Assembly (NCBI GenBank): GCA_045627365.1
Contig: JAZQNN010000010.1
Span: 1 to 15,562 of the forward strand
Source of the DNA: RGIG5612 sp045627365
GTDB taxonomy: Bacteria; Bacillota; Clostridia; Lachnospirales; Lachnospiraceae
Direction of reading: 5' to 3'
Length of the DNA stretch: 15,562 nucleotides
The position numbers were made by a program, and so were the translations under genes. Below the pieces are notes generated by a model that searched no databases, was not told the origin of the DNA, and saw only the letters and a program-made list of their open reading frames with translations. This document shows positions 12,838 to 15,562 of the stretch, piece by piece (positions within the stretch are counted from its first letter, which is position 1; every line of letters starts with the position of its first letter).

Positions 12838-15562
12838 TCATCTCTTAACCCTAAGCCTGAAAGAAAGGATGAAGATACTGACGCAGGAAATGAACAGCGC
12901 CAGAATCATCATGAAAGGCCGGGAATTGTCACCCGTGTTTGGTACGTCCGGAATCAGCGTATAAACGTTGCTGAAGGTTCTTTCATTTCCGTCCTCATAA
13001 TCGGCCGTAAGTTCGCCATTTTCATTGAAATCTACCTTCACTATGACAGAACGGGACACCTCGTCAAGTTTCCAATAAGTACTGTCAAAAATCTCCTGCT
13101 TCATGGTGAACACGATCTCACCCGGCTGAGAAACAGTTTCCGAAAGCAGAATGGATCCCCCATTCTTCGCGGTCCGGTCAACTTGTGCGATATCGTTCAC
13201 GTAGGGCGTAAATGTGAAGTCGACATCGGGCACCGCAGCGTTCGGATTTTCATTGTGAACCGTTACATTGAACTTGCCCTGAACCGTAACGGGATCAAAC
13301 ACGTGCTTATAAGAAACATAGAATACGGGATCGTCACCCGTAGGTGTGGCTTCGATCGTATCCGTCTCCTCGTTATAATGCACAGACAGTATTATGTCTT
13401 TTTTCTCACTGTCTGCCGTCCAGCGATCATCATCTGCAACCGGCATCATGCGGAGCTCATAGTTTTCATCCGCCAGTGACTTTTTCTCAAACTCAAGCCA
13501 AAAAGGAGCCGGGCTGACATTCTGCTTCACCGTGCATTCCCGGGTAGCTACCTCAGTCCCTTTACTATCCACCAGGGTCACGGTAAACGTTTTTTCGGGA
13601 TGGAATCCTTCATCCTCTACGCTGATCGTGAAAGGAACGCAGGCCATCGCGGGTTCCATAACGATTTTGACAGTACCGGAACATTTGAAATTGTTGCCGC
13701 CGATCGGAGCAGGCTTGGTGATTGCTGCGCCGGCCGCACCGGGTATTTTGCTGATATCAACAGCCAGATGAAAATCACGCCGTGTTTCGGGATCATCGTT
13801 GATGATACCAAACGGAATGGTGCCAAAGTCAAATCGATCGTCATCTAAATCCACGGTCGCTTCGGCGCCGTTGATGATCCACTGCGAATCATCCTGTCCG
13901 TACACTCTCTCTAGCAGAGTGACCTGCGGATCTTCCTTGATCCACGACGGACGTTCGATCGGTATTTGGGAGGCATTGTCATACCATCTAAAGAATCCGA
14001 AAACTGTTCCTGTTCTGATAAATGCGATATCAAACCCGTTAACGATGGCAGTATAACCGGACGGAACATCGCCGTCTATTGCAATGGAGTAATAGTAAGG
14101 ATTTTCGCTTTCATCCGTACTGTCACGCAATCCGAAATCAACCGTATCCCGCATGCGTTTATTGCCGCCTGCGGGGCGTGTAGCTACCGTTTCTTTCCCG
14201 TTGGAAAGCGCGATCGTTACGGTCGGATGCTTAGTGGTTCTGGGTTCTCCGTCGTACCAGTACACATTGCCCTTGATTGCAAAATTATTCTGCTTTGTGC
14301 ATACGAAGGTGACTGATCTTCCGTCGTCGCTGACAATCGGCCCTTCGTACTTGTAAGTAGCCGGAAGATTCCGAATGCTTGCCGTCCAGTTGTCCTTATT
14401 GTCGTCGTTTAAAAACCTGGTGCTCCCATGCGACCAGCCTTCCGCTGCCGTGACTTCTGTACTCCACAGGAACGAGCCTGTACTTTTCTTGTGCACATTA
14501 ATATCCAGAGAGGAGGGACGATAGCTGGTATCCGTTTCGTCACCCACCCATTCGATCCTGATATTGGATAAGGGATGCTGTCTAAGTGTAAACGTTGAAG
14601 TGAATTGATTGCCGTTCTTTTCATGGGTAACGGTATATCTCGACCATCCGGTATCATAATTGATAGGATCATCCCAAAGATTCCATGTAAGATCGTATTC
14701 TCCGTACTTTACGGGAAGGTATTTCCTTTCCCAGCTGGTATTCGCGCAGTCAAAAAACAGACGCTCCTCGAAGATGACCGAGTCTTCAGACCCCGCGCCG
14801 GACTTTGTCCCCGTAGCGATCAAATGGATCGGGTATTCTTTTCCCCGCATGCCGGCTTCATCATTATTATCGTCAAAAATGACCGTTCCTTTCAAATTAA
14901 CGAAATCGCCGCCGTTATGCAATGTGAAGATCCATGAAAGCAGACCTTCCTTCTGCTTATCCGCTGTCTGATCATACCGGTAGGCCACTGCGCCGCCGCT
15001 GGGATTGATGTCAATATTGATCTCCCCGTGCGTGTTGTCATAAGGCAGGAGGTGCAGATAAAGAACCGTCTCATCTCCGGCATTTTTCTCTACCCGGATG
15101 TCCGCGGGCGAGATGACGCATTCTGTACCATCAGCATATTTCGCTGTCAGAAATTTGTTTTTGAGGATATCGATTGCCGGCGGTTCCGTGTAATCCCATT
15201 TCAGCGCGACCTTGATTTCATCGTAAACATCGCAGCGCCAGTGATTTTTTTCCAAATGTACAAATGTTACCGTGACAGGATATTTCCTCGCCCAAATTGA
15301 AGAACTTGGGCTGACCGTTATGTCAAGTGAGCCTGCTTCCAGCTTTTCAGCTGTTTCGGGAAGCAGATCCAGATAAGCCTGCTGTTCAGTTGACATGTCG
15401 CCGTTGCAGGGATAAGTCTTTCCGCCGATCATGATTTTCGAGGCAATATCATTTGATTCATCCCAGTTAATATCAACTATCACTGCAGTGGTCGTTGTTT
15501 CGTTAGATACATAGTCCGCAAAAACACCCATCGGCGAAAGCGACAGGCAGATAATAATGCTG
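12838..15562 (-). CDS. Large Cna-B-like surface protein (VPNTG), 5' end outside window
   Basis: The reading frame stays open to the right edge. The bases beyond the ATG at 15531 encode SIIICLSLSP, so MGVFA is the end of a signal peptide cleaved before DYVSNE and the true start lies outside. More than 900 residues are visible. Several Cna-B-like beta domains are recognisable by W-containing first strands (KWDY, NLWDD, IEWVGDE, VYWYDG, FRWYDN), YRPSS, and NWTASIRNLPATYKYEG. Two C-terminal domains, at about 632-748 and 749-858 counted from the ATG at 15531, look like each other and like pilin isopeptide-linkage domains (ending TFSNVY). VPNTG lies at 863-867, followed by a membrane helix and LRVKR. 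It is probably a sortase-anchored adhesin or pilin-like protein. No sortase is in the window. Confidence 0.85.
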   Translation of the reverse strand, partial: SIIICLSLSPMGVFADYVSNETTTTAVIVDINWDESNDIASKIMIGGKTYPCNGDMSTEQQAYLDLLPETAEKLEAGSLDITVSPSSSIWARKYPVTVTFVHLEKNHWRCDVYDEIKVALKWDYTEPPAIDILKNKFLTAKYADGTECVISPADIRVEKNAGDETVLYLHLLPYDNTHGEINIDINPSGGAVAYRYDQTADKQKEGLLSWIFTLHNGGDFVNLKGTVIFDDNNDEAGMRGKEYPIHLIATGTKSGAGSEDSVIFEERLFFDCANTSWERKYLPVKYGEYDLTWNLWDDPINYDTGWSRYTVTHEKNGNQFTSTFTLRQHPLSNIRIEWVGDETDTSYRPSSLDINVHKKSTGSFLWSTEVTAAEGWSHGSTRFLNDDNKDNWTASIRNLPATYKYEGPIVSDDGRSVTFVCTKQNNFAIKGNVYWYDGEPRTTKHPTVTIALSNGKETVATRPAGGNKRMRDTVDFGLRDSTDESENPYYYSIAIDGDVPSGYTAIVNGFDIAFIRTGTVFGFFRWYDNASQIPIERPSWIKEDPQVTLLERVYGQDDSQWIINGAEATVDLDDDRFDFGTIPFGIINDDPETRRDFHLAVDISKIPGAAGAAITKPAPIGGNNFKCSGTVKIVMEPAMACVPFTISVEDEGFHPEKTFTVTLVDSKGTEVATRECTVKQNVSPAPFWLEFEKKSLADENYELRMMPVADDDRWTADSEKKDIILSVHYNEETDTIEATPTGDDPVFYVSYKHVFDPVTVQGKFNVTVHNENPNAAVPDVDFTFTPYVNDIAQVDRTAKNGGSILLSETVSQPGEIVFTMKQEIFDSTYWKLDEVSRSVIVKVDFNENGELTADYEDGNERTFSNVYTLIPDVPNTGDNSRPFMMILALFISCVSIFILSFRLRVKR

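Noticed and set aside
12835..13479. Rightward open frame of 214 codons
   Set aside because: It lies entirely opposite the C-terminal domains and sorting signal of the large surface protein, lacks a recognisable domain, and its composition looks like a reverse-strand shadow.

Overview
The window looks like chromosomal DNA from an anaerobic, Gram-positive bacterium of the Clostridia type. That placement is an inference. It rests on strong AGGAGG-like ribosome binding sites, sigma-A-like promoters, two surface proteins ending in VPxTGD cell-wall sorting signals, a lipoprotein, and an oxygen-sensitive radical SAM enzyme of the anaerobic sulfatase maturase family. The genus cannot be read from the sequence. 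Gene density is high and no gap exceeds 300 bases. No tRNA, rRNA, CRISPR array, transposase or integrase was seen.

Layout from left to right. Bases 1-31 hold the first codons of a gene running leftward out of the window. It is divergent from a rightward gene (191-745) for a four-helix membrane protein that appears internally duplicated. Every other gene is on the minus strand, so those units read from right to left. (i) An aminotransferase (3341-2184) and a cytosolic ceramidase-like hydrolase (2149-755) share a promoter at 3377-3406. (ii) hisF (6596-5829) has its own promoter and a hairpin terminator. It is followed by a lipase-like lipoprotein (5768-4326) and a RarD-type permease whose start is close to or overlaps the lipoprotein stop. 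(iii) The alpha and beta E1 subunits of a thiamine-diphosphate 2-oxoacid dehydrogenase (8741-6787) form a two-gene operon with a strong terminator. An imperfect inverted repeat covers the presumed promoter. (iv) A divergent FMN-dependent alpha-hydroxy-acid dehydrogenase-like gene (9805-8930) stands alone between its own promoter and terminator. (v) A closely spaced four-gene run enters from the right edge: a large Cna-B-like surface protein (truncated by the window), a cysteine-rich surface protein, a dienelactone-hydrolase-family protein and a radical SAM sulfatase-maturase-family protein.

The metabolic genes are mostly partial pathways: hisF without other his genes, and E1 without E2 or E3. 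Their partners must lie elsewhere or the enzymes do something else. The most unusual unit is (v), where two sortase-type surface proteins are probably co-transcribed with a cytosolic alpha/beta hydrolase and a radical SAM enzyme carrying all its cluster ligands, with no sulfatase substrate in view. No complete, clearly new system can be demonstrated from the sequence alone.
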